A DNA stretch of 64,000 bases, taken from positions 312,160,209 through 312,224,208 of the forward strand of contig NC_057802.1 in the NCBI RefSeq assembly GCF_018294505.1. The letters are read 5' to 3'. The translations under genes and the position numbers were made by a program. The notes under the pieces were generated by a model. It had not been told where the DNA came from. It saw only the letters and a program-made list of their open reading frames with translations, and searched no databases. Positions 33,305 through 44,436 of this stretch are shown here, piece after piece. The stretch's first letter is position 1, and each line of letters opens with the position of its first letter. Source of the DNA: Triticum aestivum (taxonomy: Eukaryota > Streptophyta > Magnoliopsida > Poales > Poaceae).

Positions 33305-33913
33305 ATGGATGAGTCTACGTTCAGGAGTATTAGACATAGAGTGCCTATTCTTGATGGGGCGTTTTATGGCTCTTGGAAAAATTAAATGCTTGAGATCTTT
33401 AAGGAATATAATTTGAGCAAGTATATTCTTAGCCCTTATGTGCCTCCCATTGATCCTTTGCATCCTACCCCCGATGAGTATCTTGACATGGTTCGCAATC
33501 TTAGGACCATCAATCTTATCATTAGAGGATTACCTAGAAATGTGCTTGTTTGCTTGCAAAACTTTGAATGCGCATACACTATATGGAATTATCTTGAGGA
33601 AGGCTTTCCAAATTACTCCTTCACAAATTTGGATGAAATTCTTCATAAGTCCATTGCCTTTCATAAAATGAAGCCTAGTGATCCTAAGTTTGATGAATGT
33701 CTATTTGAGCTCTGTGATCTTATGCATGCTAAGGGTGATGTCGGAACCATTAGCAACATCATCACGGAAACAATTAGAATTCATAAACTTGCACATTGTC
33801 ATGGTCATAAATCTAATGAATCACTTGAACTAGGTGATGATTACACGCATAATGGTGATGACATTGATAATGGCTATTATGATGAGGATGAAGAATTCAA
33901 CATCGAATGTTAG
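33305..33913 (+). pseudogene. copia gag
   Basis: The frame starts MDESTFRSIRHRV and runs through a gag (UBN2-like) domain with LDGAFYGSWKN, EIFKEYNLSKYI and YTIWNYLEEGF, ending in an acidic NGYYDEDEEFNIEC. In-frame stops lie at 33383-33385 and 33911-33913. The C-terminal zinc knuckle (CX2CX4HX4C) expected before the protease is absent. The protease begins only about 60 bases later, so a deletion removed that part. Confidence 0.75.
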
Positions 33914-33937
33914 AAGACTACGAGGAATCTTAGTCTC

Positions 33938-34309
33938 ATGGCAAATCTTCAAAATTACATATCCGGAGGAAAAGAGTGGATTCTTGATAGTGGATGTACG
34001 AATCACATGACTGGAGATAAAGACATGTTCCGTGAGCTCACTAAAAATGATGGTCCACGCAAGTATGTGACTTTTGGAGATACATCCAAGGGTAAGGTAC
34101 TTGGCCTTGGTAAGGTGGCCATATCCAATGATAGCTCTATTCAAAATGTTATGCTCGTTGCATCTCTTGGTTACAATCTTCTTTCCGTATCTAGACTAGC
34201 CGACTTTGGTTTCAATGTTCTATTTACCGAAGTAGATTGCCAAGTGTTTCGTCGAGATAATCATAATATGGTCTTTATGTCATTCGTAGAGGTAATCTAT
34301 ACATTGTGA
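33938..34309 (+). pseudogene. copia aspartic protease region
   Basis: WILDSGCTNHMTGDKDMF is the copia protease active site (Asp-Ser-Gly), followed by VTFGD, KVLGLGKVAISN and LLSVSRLADFGF. It is in frame with gag across the stop at 33911. The frame ends at 34307-34309, where a frameshift separates it from the pre-integrase zinc-binding part (HRRLGHVGMQN-like, 34370-34410). Confidence 0.78.
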
Positions 34310-34371
34310 TTTCACTAAGAGAGCCCAACCTCATACTTGTTTAATTGCAAAATCTTCTAAGGGTTGGTTAT

Positions 34372-35936
34372 GGCATAGGAGGTTAGGACATGTTGGCATG
34401 CAAAATCTTGATAAACTCATTAAAGGTGATCATATCCTTGGTGTTAAAGATGTTATATTTGACAAGGATAGACTTTGTAGTGCTTGCCAAGCAGGAAAAC
34501 AAGTTGGAGGAAGTCATCCCGTGAAGAACATCATGACCACGAGAAGACCACTAGAGCTACTTCACATGGACCTCTTCGGTCCCAATGCTTATAAGAGCCT
34601 TGGTGGTAACTCTTTCCGTTTGGTCATTGTTGATGATTTTTCTAGATTTACGTGGGTATTCTTTCTTGATGACAAGTCTCAAGTTCAAAAGATCTTCAAG
34701 AACTTCGCTAAGAAGTCCCAAAATCAATTTGAAGTGAAAATCAAGAAGGTTCGGAGCAATAATGGAATGGTGTTCAAGAACACCAATGTGGATACCTTTC
34801 TTGATGAAGAAGGCATCTCACATGAGTTCTCGGTTACGTACATACCTCAACAAAATGGAGTTGTTGATAGGAAGAACCAGACTCTTATTGAGATGGCGAG
34901 AACAATGCTTGATGAATACAAGATGCCGAGACACTTGGGCAGAAGCGGTTGAGATAGCTTTTCATTCTACAAATCGACTATATCTTCACAAGCTTCTCGG
35001 TAAAACGGCATACGAGCTACTCACCGGTAACAAACCCCAAGTTGGATACTTTTGAGTATTTGGCTCAAAGTGCTACATTCTTGATAAGCATCGTCGTTCA
35101 AAATTTGCTCCTAAATCTCATGAAGGTTTTCTACTCGGTTACGGCTCAAACTCTCACACTTATTGTGTCTACAAAAATTTCACCCGAAAGGTTGAAGAGA
35201 CCGTAGATGTGAAGTCTGATGAATCTAATGGCTCGCAAGTAGATCAACTGCCAATTGATGTAGGAGACAAAGACCCCTCGGAAGCAATTCACGATTAATC
35301 TATCGGCAAGATCCGTCCTACGAAGGTGAAGGAGATCACTTCGTCCATTCAAGTGGAAGCCCCTACTTCACATCAAGGTGAACCACAAGTTGACATGGCG
35401 GCATCCACAAGTGGAACACGTCAAGACGAAGGAAATATGGAAGTACAACAAGATGATCTACCTCGACCTCCTTTTCCACCTCCACAAGCGAACAACAACA
35501 CCACCAACAATGAAGAAGAAGAAGATGAGGAGGAGGAGGATGTTCCACCACATCCCAAGCAAAAGCTCTCACAAGTTAGAGCAAGAGTCTCAAAGAATCA
35601 TCCAGTTGAACAAATCTTCAGCGAAATCAAAACCGGGAGAATTACTCGCTCTAAAACTCATCTGGCTAATTTTTGTGAACATTACTCATTCATCTCTAGC
35701 ATTGAACCTATGAAGGTAGAAGAAGCCCTTGAGGACCCGGATTGGATAAATGCTATGCACGAAGAGCTACACAACTTTGAGCAAGACCAAGTGTGGACAT
35801 TGGTCGAAAAGCCCAATGATGATCCAAACATCATTGGAACAAAGTGGGTGTTCCAGAATATGCAAGACGAGGATGGAAAAGTGGTACGCAACAAGGCTCG
35901 TCTCGTTGCTCAAGGCTACACTCAAGTCGAAGGTAT
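34372..35936 (+). pseudogene. copia integrase and start of reverse transcriptase
   Basis: The integrase core has HMDLFGPN (first Asp kept). The second catalytic Asp is changed: RSNNG in place of the usual RSDNG (34758-34760). The third acidic position reads NGVVDRKN in place of NGVVERKN (34866-34868). A frameshift lies near 34935, and stops at 35053-35055 and 35296-35298. An acidic linker (EEEEDEEEEDV near 35515-35545) precedes reverse transcriptase. Its start (WVFQNMQDEDGKVVRNKARL, VAQGYTQVEG) is cut at 35937 by the solo LTR. Confidence 0.8.
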
Positions 35937-35937
35937 G

Positions 35938-37511
35938 TGAAAGTGCAACTAATCCCCGAGTGGTTTTGATAATTCATAACAACATATATCTCATTGAACT
36001 AATGTCCATTCAAGTTAAGTATTTCAGGATGTTCAATGACTAGCATGGCAAGGACTAGTGACTATGGACCCTTCAAAATTCTAAGGACATGGATTGGCAA
36101 AAGCTCAAGACTCTACATTTTTGGTTAAGTGATCCAAGATCACATTGAGTCCGTAGGAAAGCCAATACTATTAAAAGGGGGTGAGGTGTTGCTTAATGAT
36201 CTATTTGCTCAAGTGCTTAATGATATTGCTCCAAAATCCTCAAACACTTACTCCATCCAAATATGTCCAAACCCTACATTCCAACTCGGCCCCGTCGATA
36301 TTTCCTATCCGGAGCCACCGAGTTCATCTGGACTTAGCCACTGCAAAACCCTAACAAATAGGATCCACCAATATGGATCTGGGTCCCACCAAGATGGCCT
36401 TGCCAGCTCTTTGTTGCTTGTTGCAATTGTTTCGGTCCCACCCAGAATTGCAATCGGTACCACCGACATGGCTTGCCAACTCTCTGTTGCCTTATTGCTT
36501 CACTTCGGTCCCATCGAGATGATGCAATTGGAGCCACCGAGACGAGGTTTACCCTAAGCCATTGCACATCGGTCCCTTCGAGTTGTACCCGTCGGTCCCA
36601 CCGAGATTCCTAATGCTCATATTTTTACACAGGTCAGTGCCACCGCGATTTCCGATCGGTGCCACCGAGTTGGATCAAAAGTGTGTAACGGTTGGATTTT
36701 GTGTGGAGGCTATATATACCCTCCACCCCTTATTCTTACTAGAGGAGAGGCATCAGAACGTGCCTACACTTCCACCATTCATTTTCTGAGAGAGAACCAC
36801 CTACTCATGTGTTTGGATCAAGAGATTCCATTCCTAACATTTAAACCTTGATTTCTAGCCTTCCCCAAGTTTCTTTCCACTCAAATCCTTCTTCCCCCAT
36901 AGCCAAATCCATGGGAGAGAGTTGAGTGCTGGGGAGACTATCATTTGAATCACAAGAGCAAGGAGTTCATCATCAACACACCGTATATTACCTTTTGGAG
37001 AGTGGTGTCTCCTAGATAGGTTAGGTGTCGCTTGGGAGCCTCCGACATGATGTGGAGTTGAACCAAGAAGTTTGTAAGGGCAAGGAGATCGCCTACTTCA
37101 TGAAGATCTACCCGAGTGAGGCAAGTCCTTCATGTTTGATGGCCATGGTGGGATAGACAAGGTTGCTTCTTCGTGGACCCTTCGTGGGTGGAGCCCTCTG
37201 TGGACTCGTGCAACCGTTACCCTCTGTGGGTTGAAGTCTCCATCAACGTGGACGTACGATAGCACCACCTATCAGAACCATGCCAAAAATCTTCGTGTCC
37301 CCATTGTGTTTGCCTTCTCCAATCCCTTCCCTTTACTTACATGTGCTATGTCTTACATTCCGCTGCTATACTCTTAGACTTGCATGTGTAGGGTGTTACT
37401 TGACTTGTCATAATTGCTAAAATTTGCCTACAACCAAAATTGGGAAAAGGTTAGGTTTTATTTGGTCAAGTAGTCTAATCAACCCCCTCTAGACAGACAT
37501 TCGATCCTACA
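35938..37511 (+). mobile_element. Solo copia LTR inside copia reverse transcriptase
   Basis: It is 1574 bp, TGAAAGTGCAAC to GATCCTACA, with a perfect 5-bp target duplication GTATG (35933-35937 and 37512-37516). No internal sequence is present, so recombination between two LTRs removed the body. Taking out the LTR and one target copy restores an uninterrupted reverse transcriptase frame. It is the same family as the host copia and the LTR at 62601. A TATA-like GCTATATATACCCTCC lies near 36708. Confidence 0.92.
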
Positions 37512-37513
37512 GT

Positions 37514-38820
37514 ATGGTCTATGGTGAGACATATGCCCCCCTTGCTAGACTTGAGTCCATTCACATTTTACTTGCTTATACCAATCACCATGATATCACC
37601 TTATACCAAATGGATATTAAAAGTGCTTTTCTAAACGGTGAAATTGAGGAGGAAATTTATGTTAAACAACCTCCCGGCCTTGTTAACCCCAATAAAAATA
37701 ATCATGTGTACAAACTTCACAAAGCTCTTTATGGCCTTAAACAAGCCCCTAGAGCTTGGTATAAATGCTTGACTAAGTTTCTTATTGAGAAAGGTTTTGA
37801 AATTGGGAAAATTGATTCTACTCTCTTCACTAAAAGGGTTAATGGAGAATTATTTGTGTGCAAAATTTATGTTGACGATATCATATTTGGTTTTACTAAC
37901 CCTCATTTTAGTGAAAAGTTTGGAAGGTTGATGTAGGAAAAGTTTGAGATGTCTATGATGAGTGAACTCATTTTTTTCCTTCGCTTGCAATCAAGCAAAC
38001 TAAGGAAGGTACCTTTGTCTCACAAGCAAAGTACACCAAGGATCTATTCAAGAAGTTCAACAAGCAAGAAAGCAAAGGTATGAAAACACCCATGTCTACT
38101 AGTGGACATCTTGACTTGACTAAGGATGGCAACCTGGTTGACCAAAAGGTTTACCAATCTATGATTGGTTCATTATTATATCTTTGTGCCTCCCGTCCTG
38201 ACATTATGCTAAGTGTGTGCATGTGTGCATGGTATCAAGCTGCTCCAAAAGAATGTCATCTTAAGGCCGTGAAAAGGATAGTGAGATATTTGATTCATAC
38301 ACCAAGCTTTGGCATTTCATACCCTAAGAGGTCATATTTTGATCTTGTTGGCTATTCCAACTCGGACTATGCTGGTGACAAGGTTGATAGAAATCCCACT
38401 TCGAGTACATGTCGGTTTCTTGGTAGATCCCTTGTCTCTTGGTCCTCCAAGAAACAAAATTCGGTATCATTATCCACCGCCGAAGCGGAATACATTGTCG
38501 CAGGATCATGTTGTGCTCAATTACTTTGGATGACCCAAACTCTCAAAGATTATGGGATACATGTGAGGCATGTTTCATTGCTTTGTGACAATGAGAGTGC
38601 TATTAAGATTGCACACAATCTCGTGCAACATTCTCGAACTAAGCATATTGAAGTTCGTCACCATTTCATCCGTGATCATGTTGCTAAAGGTGACATTAAT
38701 CTTAAGCATGTTCGTATCGACAAGCAATTGGTGGATATCTTCACTAAACTGCTTGATGAGAAGATATTTTATCGATTGAGGAGTGAGTTGAACATCATTG
38801 ATGCCTCAAATTTGGAATAG
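37514..38820 (+). pseudogene. copia reverse transcriptase (rest) and RNase H
   Basis: Reverse transcriptase resumes with ETYAPLARLESI, MDIKSAFLNGEI, ALYGLKQAPRAW and the catalytic YVDD at 37868-37879. A stop at 37934-37936 and a frameshift before 38080 break it. RNase H is then open to the natural end at 38820, with SRPDIMLSV, GYSNSDYAGD, SLSTAEAEYI and HIEVRHHFIRD. The C-terminus looks complete. Confidence 0.82.
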
Positions 38821-38983
38821 GGATTCCTTTTGGATACATGCAGGGCATGAGCCTATGTGATTAATCCTTGATATTTCTCTTATGATGATGATCATTTATC
38901 CTGGATATATTTGCACCCTTGTATGGTATCTAACCGTTGTAGGTACTTGGATGAGGCTCATTCTATGAGATTGAAAACCACTC
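38821..38983 (+). other. copia 3' untranslated remnant ending at a deletion joint
   Basis: About 160 bases follow the pol stop. There is no polypurine tract or 3' LTR. At about 38982-38984 the sequence becomes the middle of the Sabrina/WHAM-like 3' LTR. Confidence 0.65.
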
Positions 38984-39846
38984 ACAATGGGGTGTTCTAT
39001 TGATCCACTCGATATATGTTTTGGTATTCAACTTGCGGATTATCGTGACATTGGGGTAATCTATGCATAGGGGTTGATACACGTTTTCGTCATTCTTTCT
39101 CCGGTAGAGACCTTGGGGTACTCTTTGAAGTTCTTTGTATTGGATTGAATATTATGAATTTGAAGTTGTTTGATGCATATCAAATAATCAACTCACGGAT
39201 ACTTGTGGTGACATTGGAGTATGTAGGTGACATTAGAGTTGGTTGATGTGTATCATATGGTGTTATTTTAGTACGAACTCTAGGGCTGTTTGTGAGACTT
39301 ATAGGGATAGCTCAGTAGATTGATCAGAAAAGATAACTTTGAGGTGGTTTCGTACCCTACAACAATTTGATCTTATGTTCTCTTCTAGATAAGAACTTTG
39401 GAGTGATTCTTTGTCGCACGTTTGAGGGATTGTTATGTGATTCACTTATTTAGCACCGTTAAGAAATTGCAATAGTGAAAGTATGAACCCTAGGCCTTGT
39501 TTCTAAGCGTTGCAATACCATCTGCGCTCACTTTGTTACTTGATACCTTGCTGTTTTTATATTTTCAGATTACAAAAACCTATATCTACCATCCATACTA
39601 CACTTGTATCACCATCTCTTCGCCGAACTAGTGCACCTATACATTTTTCCATTGTATTGGGTGTGTTGGGGACACAAGATATTTCTTGTATTTGATTACC
39701 GGGTTGTTTGAGAGAGACTATCTTCATCCTACGCCTCCCATGGATTGATAAACCTTAGGTCATCCACTTGAGGGAAAATTGCTATTGTCCTACAAAACTC
39801 TGCAATTCAACACGAGTCTAAAGAATAAGTTGTGTAGTAGACATCA
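38984..39846 (+). repeat. 3' LTR of the Sabrina/WHAM-like element, first ~773 bp missing
   Basis: It corresponds to 28121-28991 of the 5' LTR with many substitutions and small indels. It ends AGTAGACATCA and is followed by TAGGG. Confidence 0.85.
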
Positions 39847-39851
39847 TAGGG

Positions 39852-40210
39852 CGCGAAGTGTTTTTGCTCATGAAATGAAGCAAGCATGTTTTGGCAAAAG
39901 GTCAAGCCGCATTGTCCCATGGCTACAAAATCCACATATACGACCTTGCATGCATCATACAACAACGCATCCTTCACTACCGAGTACCCATGCATCGTGC
40001 TTACTCTTGCCGGCGTACTTAAAAATGGTGTACGCCAAACACGCCGATAATGCGCCCGCCCAAAGGCCACATCAATATAGCAAAATATTACTCACCATGA
40101 AAAATACTACAACATTTAGAAGGAGTTAACTCATTATCAGACAGCGACGTGTGGATCTTTGTAAAGACTTACCATTGGTAAAACATGTACCAGTCAAACA
40201 AGGCTAAAAA
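39852..40210 (-). other. Continuation of the interrupted low-copy stretch
   Basis: This is the other half of the sequence split by the Sabrina/WHAM-like element. A minus-strand frame (39807-40070) contains MGQCGLTFCQNMLASFHEQK and runs in frame into 27338 on the other side of the element. The protein is not recognised. A PIF/Harbinger-like origin is possible because of the terminal-repeat-like sequence at 26722. Confidence 0.3.
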
Positions 40211-42595
40211 TGTCATAAGTGACATCAGGGGCAAGTGCTCGGTGTCCCGAGCACCAGTGCACATAGGCTTATGTGCCAGACATGCAAGCAAACCCAACAA
40301 CCATGAGCACGACCACATCTCCGATCATGAATTTAGTGCGGATGCACGCTGCGATGCATAGCCTACCACATTGCTACTTCTTGAGCTTGCGTTGATTTTT
40401 CCCTTGAAGAGGAAAGGGTGATGCAGCAAAGTAGAGATAAGAATTTCCCTTAGTTAAGAACCAAGGTATCAATCCAGCAGGAGGCACAAGCAAGTCCCCA
40501 ATAGATGCACCTGCACAAACTAACAAACACTTGCACACAACGCGAAAAAGGGATTGTCAATCCCTTCACGGTCACTAGCAAGAGTGAGATCTGATAGAGA
40601 TAGGTATAAAAGATAAGTAAAAAGGTAAAAGTAAATAAATTGCAGCAAGGTATTTTTGGGGTTTTGGTTTTATAGATCTGAAATAATATGGTAAAAATAG
40701 ACCCGGGGGCCATAGGTTTCACTAGAGGCTTCTCTCTTGAAGAAAGCATATGGTGGGTGAACAAATTACTGTTGAGCAAATGATAGAAAATGGCATAGTT
40801 ATAACGATATCTAAGGCAATGATCATGAATATAGGCATCACGTCCGGGACAAGTAGACCGAAATGATTCTGCATCTACTACTATTACTCCACATATCGAT
40901 CGCTATCCAGCATGCATCTAGTGTATTAAGTTAACAAGAATGGAGTAACGCCTTAAGCAAGATGACATGATGTAGAGGGATAGATCCAAGCAATATGGTA
41001 AAAAACCATCTTTTTATCCTTAATGGCAACAATACAATACGTGCCTCGCTACCCCTACTATGACTGGGGAGGACACCGCAAGGTTGAACCCAAAACAAAG
41101 CACCTCGCCCATTGCAAGATAGATCAATCTAGTTGGCCAAACCAAATCAATATATCAGAGAGAAATGCAAAGATATCTTAATCATGCATAAAAGAGTTCA
41201 GAGAAGACTCAAATCATATTCATAGACAATCTGATCATAAACCCACAATTCATCGGATCTCAACAAGCGCACCGCAAAAGAAGATTACATCGCATAGAGC
41301 TCCAAGAACATCAAGCAGAACATTGTATTGAAGATCAAAGAGAGAGAAGAAGCCATCTAGCTACTAGCTATGGACCCTTAGGTCCATGGTAAACTACTCA
41401 CGCATCATCGGAAGGGCGGCAAGGTTGGTGTAGAGGCCCTCCGTGATCGAATCCCCCTCTGGCATAATGCCAAAAAAGGCCCAGAGATGGGATCTCACGA
41501 GAACAGAAGCTTGCGGCAGCGGAAAAGTATTTTTGGTGTGCCCTCTGATGTACGGGGTATATTTGGGTATTTATAGAGCTGAGATTAGGGTTGGGGGAGT
41601 CCCGAGGGGCCCACAAGCCTTGGGGGCGTGCTCCTAGGGCTTGTGGCCCTCTCATGGCTCCTCTGGCCTCCTCCCGATGCTTCATGGTTGTCTTCTGGTC
41701 CAAGAAAAATCCTCAAAAAGTTTCGTTCAGTTTGGAATCCATTTGGTATTGATTTTCTATAAAAGATAAAAACAAGGAAAAACAGCAACTGACACTAGTC
41801 ACTAGGTTAATAGGTTAGTCCCAAAAAATGATATAAATAGCATATAAAACATCCAAGATGGATAATATAATAGCATGGAACAATAAAAAATTATAAATAC
41901 GTTGGAGACGTATCACACATGCCTACATATTTTATGCCATCATCATTATGGTTTACACACGTGGATGAAAGCGGCGGCACACATACTCATTTTAAGTAAG
42001 CTACAATGGCGCTACGAGCTCGAGCGGGACTGGCCCTAATGGGTGGGACCCGAAGAGACATGATAGGTGCCAGATGCACTCAAGTACCTGACTGCTACAA
42101 TTTCATGTTATCGCATGCGTAATAGAGAGACCCAAGTCAAGAAGATCACGCCAGGCGGGTGTGCGAATTTCTTGTATATGTTCACACGTGCGATCAGGCC
42201 ATTGTGGTGCTCCTAGTCCTATATAAGGGGAGGGCCATGGCCGTATTTAGGGACAAGGGGAACACGAGACACAAGGCATAGAGAAAAGCGAGAACACAAA
42301 AAAAATAGGACATGGGAGGAAGAAGGAATAAGGGTTGGTGCTTGAGCAGGATGAAAACCCACTCCGGGCACCGTAAGTAGCTCTCTCGAGTACTTGTAAT
42401 CTCGCTTGTGCACTCATATTAGCCAATCAAGAACAAGATTAGGGTATTACACTTCCCCAAGTGACATATACATGTATATATCATTGTGCCACCATTTTAG
42501 CTTACTCAAAGGAACCTAGAGCCTTTTAGCCCCTGGTTGAAGATGCAAATGTAGGCTATCCTTGATCCCTGATGTCCTAAGTTTATGCTCTGACA
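40211..42595 (+). mobile_element. LTR of a degraded gypsy-like element, split by a solo LTR
   Basis: The proposed LTR runs from TGTCATAAGTGACA to CTCTGACA, about 840 bp without the nested solo LTR. A TATA-like CCTATATAAGGGG lies near 42219-42231. A primer-site-like TGGCGCATTAGGTAGGGG follows at 42598. The left end is the least certain part. No matching 3' LTR is in the window. Confidence 0.5.
40372..41915 (-). mobile_element. Solo LTR of WHAM/Sabrina type
   Basis: It is 1544 bp, ending on the plus strand in GTTGGAGACGTATCA, the complement of TGATACGTCTCCAAC. A perfect 5-bp target duplication CACAT flanks it (40367-40371 and 41916-41920). No internal sequence is present. Short frames inside (for example near 41398-41703) are LTR sequence. 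Confidence 0.9.
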
Positions 42596-44146
42596 TATGG
42601 CGCATTAGGTAGGGGCCTAAGGCTCTGTTTTGTTTGATTCTACCATCATCTGCATCAACTATGTCAAGCAGGCACCAACCTCAATATGATCTGGAACACT
42701 CCCGTGCAAACGGCAACACGAGGGAAAGAGATCGGGCTAGGGGAAGGACGCCGGCAGCTAGGCGGTTCGATGGCAAGGAAGGATGCCACACACCTCAACT
42801 CTTCAACAACAAGATGAAACCGGCAGTCGCCCTCCAGGCAACACATGCATTTCATTGGCATCCCCTCGTCTCAGTGAGCGAGGAATCTCCTTAGAGCCCA
42901 TGGCTCAGGGAGATTACTGAGATGGTTGGAGTCACTCACCTATGACCGGAGGGCAGCAGGGCATTCACTCCAGCAAGGCTCGGACGTCTGCGCTACCTCT
43001 TCATGGACTGTGGCACCCGTCGAACACCACATCACCACCTCACTAAATGTCAAAGAAAATGCATGGCGACAATGCCCCTACCATCAGGATAACAGCAGAG
43101 TCTGGAGCGCTGATGCGACCATGTGACGTCACCCACAAAGGCAAAGTGTTCCTCATATGGATGGGACATGGCCTACCCAAGAACATGAAACCTACTTTTA
43201 GTGATCCGGTAACGAAATAGAAAGTACCCCACACATATTTCCCGAAGAAGTGATCCTGGGTTACCGAACCCGTGAGAGGAAGGTCCCCTCGAAGTGATGG
43301 TCTCTAGCAAGCTTTCGTCAAAGGATTAATTCCAGCTTTTGACCGGATCAAATCAAGCAAATTGGAATAAACACTTATAGTAAAAAGAGGTATGGTGGGG
43401 CCAGATATGATCTTAATTTCTGTGTTGGAAGGCACCCATCAAGATGTGCTTGCTACGAACCGAAGTGGGGGATGTGTACAAATAACATCTTGACCGGCAC
43501 GCGTCCTGCATCAAGAATCAATTGTCCAATCGAAGGCCCTATTCATCGCGCTGGGTTGCCTTGATAATTAAGATTACAATAATAAATAGATACGAGCTTT
43601 GGGCGTTTAATGACTACACCTCATGAATCCCCAAGGATTGGATCCGTGTTACCGTACTAAACCCTTGATGATGTGAAGTTCTATACTTAGAACTACATTA
43701 TCACGCGACCACCGTGGATGTACTGATGATATCCCAAATGATCCAAAGTTCTAGATGTAGAACTACATTACCCCATGACCACCGTGGATGCCTAGATGCT
43801 ATCCCGGATGATGCAAAGTTCTAGATGTGGAACTAAGCAAAAACATATTTACCCTCACTCACATAGGGCAACCTAATCAAAACTTTTCCCCGGCACATTA
43901 TGAAACTAAAAAAAGAAGAAGAGGTGATAACATTTCAGGTCACATCAATCGACCATAGAGCCAAGCTAGGCCCTCAGTTCATACTGAAGCACATCAGAGA
44001 TTCATCATTAAAAGTCTTGCTTGGGCCCATATTAAAGACAACCACTATGGCATCACAAAGGGAAGCTTGCAAAACAATCAAACATCCATATATCACAAAG
44101 ACCCCGGGCTCCGGGTACTGGGGACAAAAGAGTATGTGAGCCTGGG
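42596..44146 (+). mobile_element. Degraded internal part of the gypsy-like element
   Basis: It begins with the primer-site-like TGGCGCATTAGGTAGGGG and a short frame (42634-42894) in the gag position (HSRANGNTRERDRARGRTP). No domain is recognisable and stops are frequent. A 70-bp tandem repeat lies at 43676-43835. The rest to 44146 shows nothing I can identify. Confidence 0.4.
43676..43835. repeat. 70-bp tandem repeat, about 2.3 units
   Basis: AAGTTCTA...TAGAACTACATTA and GACCACCGTGGATG recur at exact 70-bp spacing (unit starts 43676, 43746 and 43816). Confidence 0.75.
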
Positions 44147-44436
44147 TGACGGTGTTAAAACCGGTAGACCTCGGGGTAGGGGGCCCCGAGCTATGGATCT
44201 CGGATCGAGGGTAATAGGAATGAAGGAGACGATGTTTACCCAGGTTCGGGCCCTCTTTATGGAGGTAAAACCCTACATAATACTCTTGTTTATATTGATG
44301 AAGATGTATCAAGTACATAGTTGATCTACCTCGAGATTGTAATTTGTGATCTAACTTTAGGGCTAGGTGAATGATTTTGTGTTGATGTCCCTTCTACAGG
44401 CTAAACCCTATGGCTTATATACACGCCAGGGAGGGT
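44147..44436 (-). repeat. Part of a Fatima-like LTR
   Basis: The plus strand starts TGACGGTGTTAAAACCGG and runs parallel to 25705 onward (TACCCAGGTTCGGGCCCTCT). It is a minus-strand LTR cut by CACTA copy B at 44437. Its remainder should lie beyond the right end of copy B, outside the window. The preceding bases do not show a primer site, so it may be a solo LTR. Confidence 0.65.

Larger units (their letters stand above)
31592..38983 (+). mobile_element. Decayed copia retrotransposon nested in the Sabrina/WHAM-like element
   Basis: It has a 5' LTR, a Met-tRNA-type primer site, gag, protease, integrase, reverse transcriptase and RNase H in copia order. The 3' LTR is missing because a deletion removed it. 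A solo LTR of the same family sits inside reverse transcriptase. Several stops and frameshifts make it inactive. The upstream ATGTG at 31587-31591 is the expected left target copy; the right one is deleted. Confidence 0.88.
27348..39846 (+). mobile_element. Sabrina/WHAM-like non-autonomous gypsy element
   Basis: It starts TGATACGTCTCCAACGTATC and ends AGTAGACATCA, with a perfect target duplication TAGGG (27343-27347 and 39847-39851). It has a full 5' LTR, a primer-binding site and an internal part with decayed open frames but no pol motif. Its 3' LTR is truncated. A copia element is nested at 31592. A deletion joins the copia 3' end to the middle of the 3' LTR at about 38983. The two LTR parts differ at many positions, so the insertion is old. 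The name is from memory of the LTR start. Confidence 0.85.
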
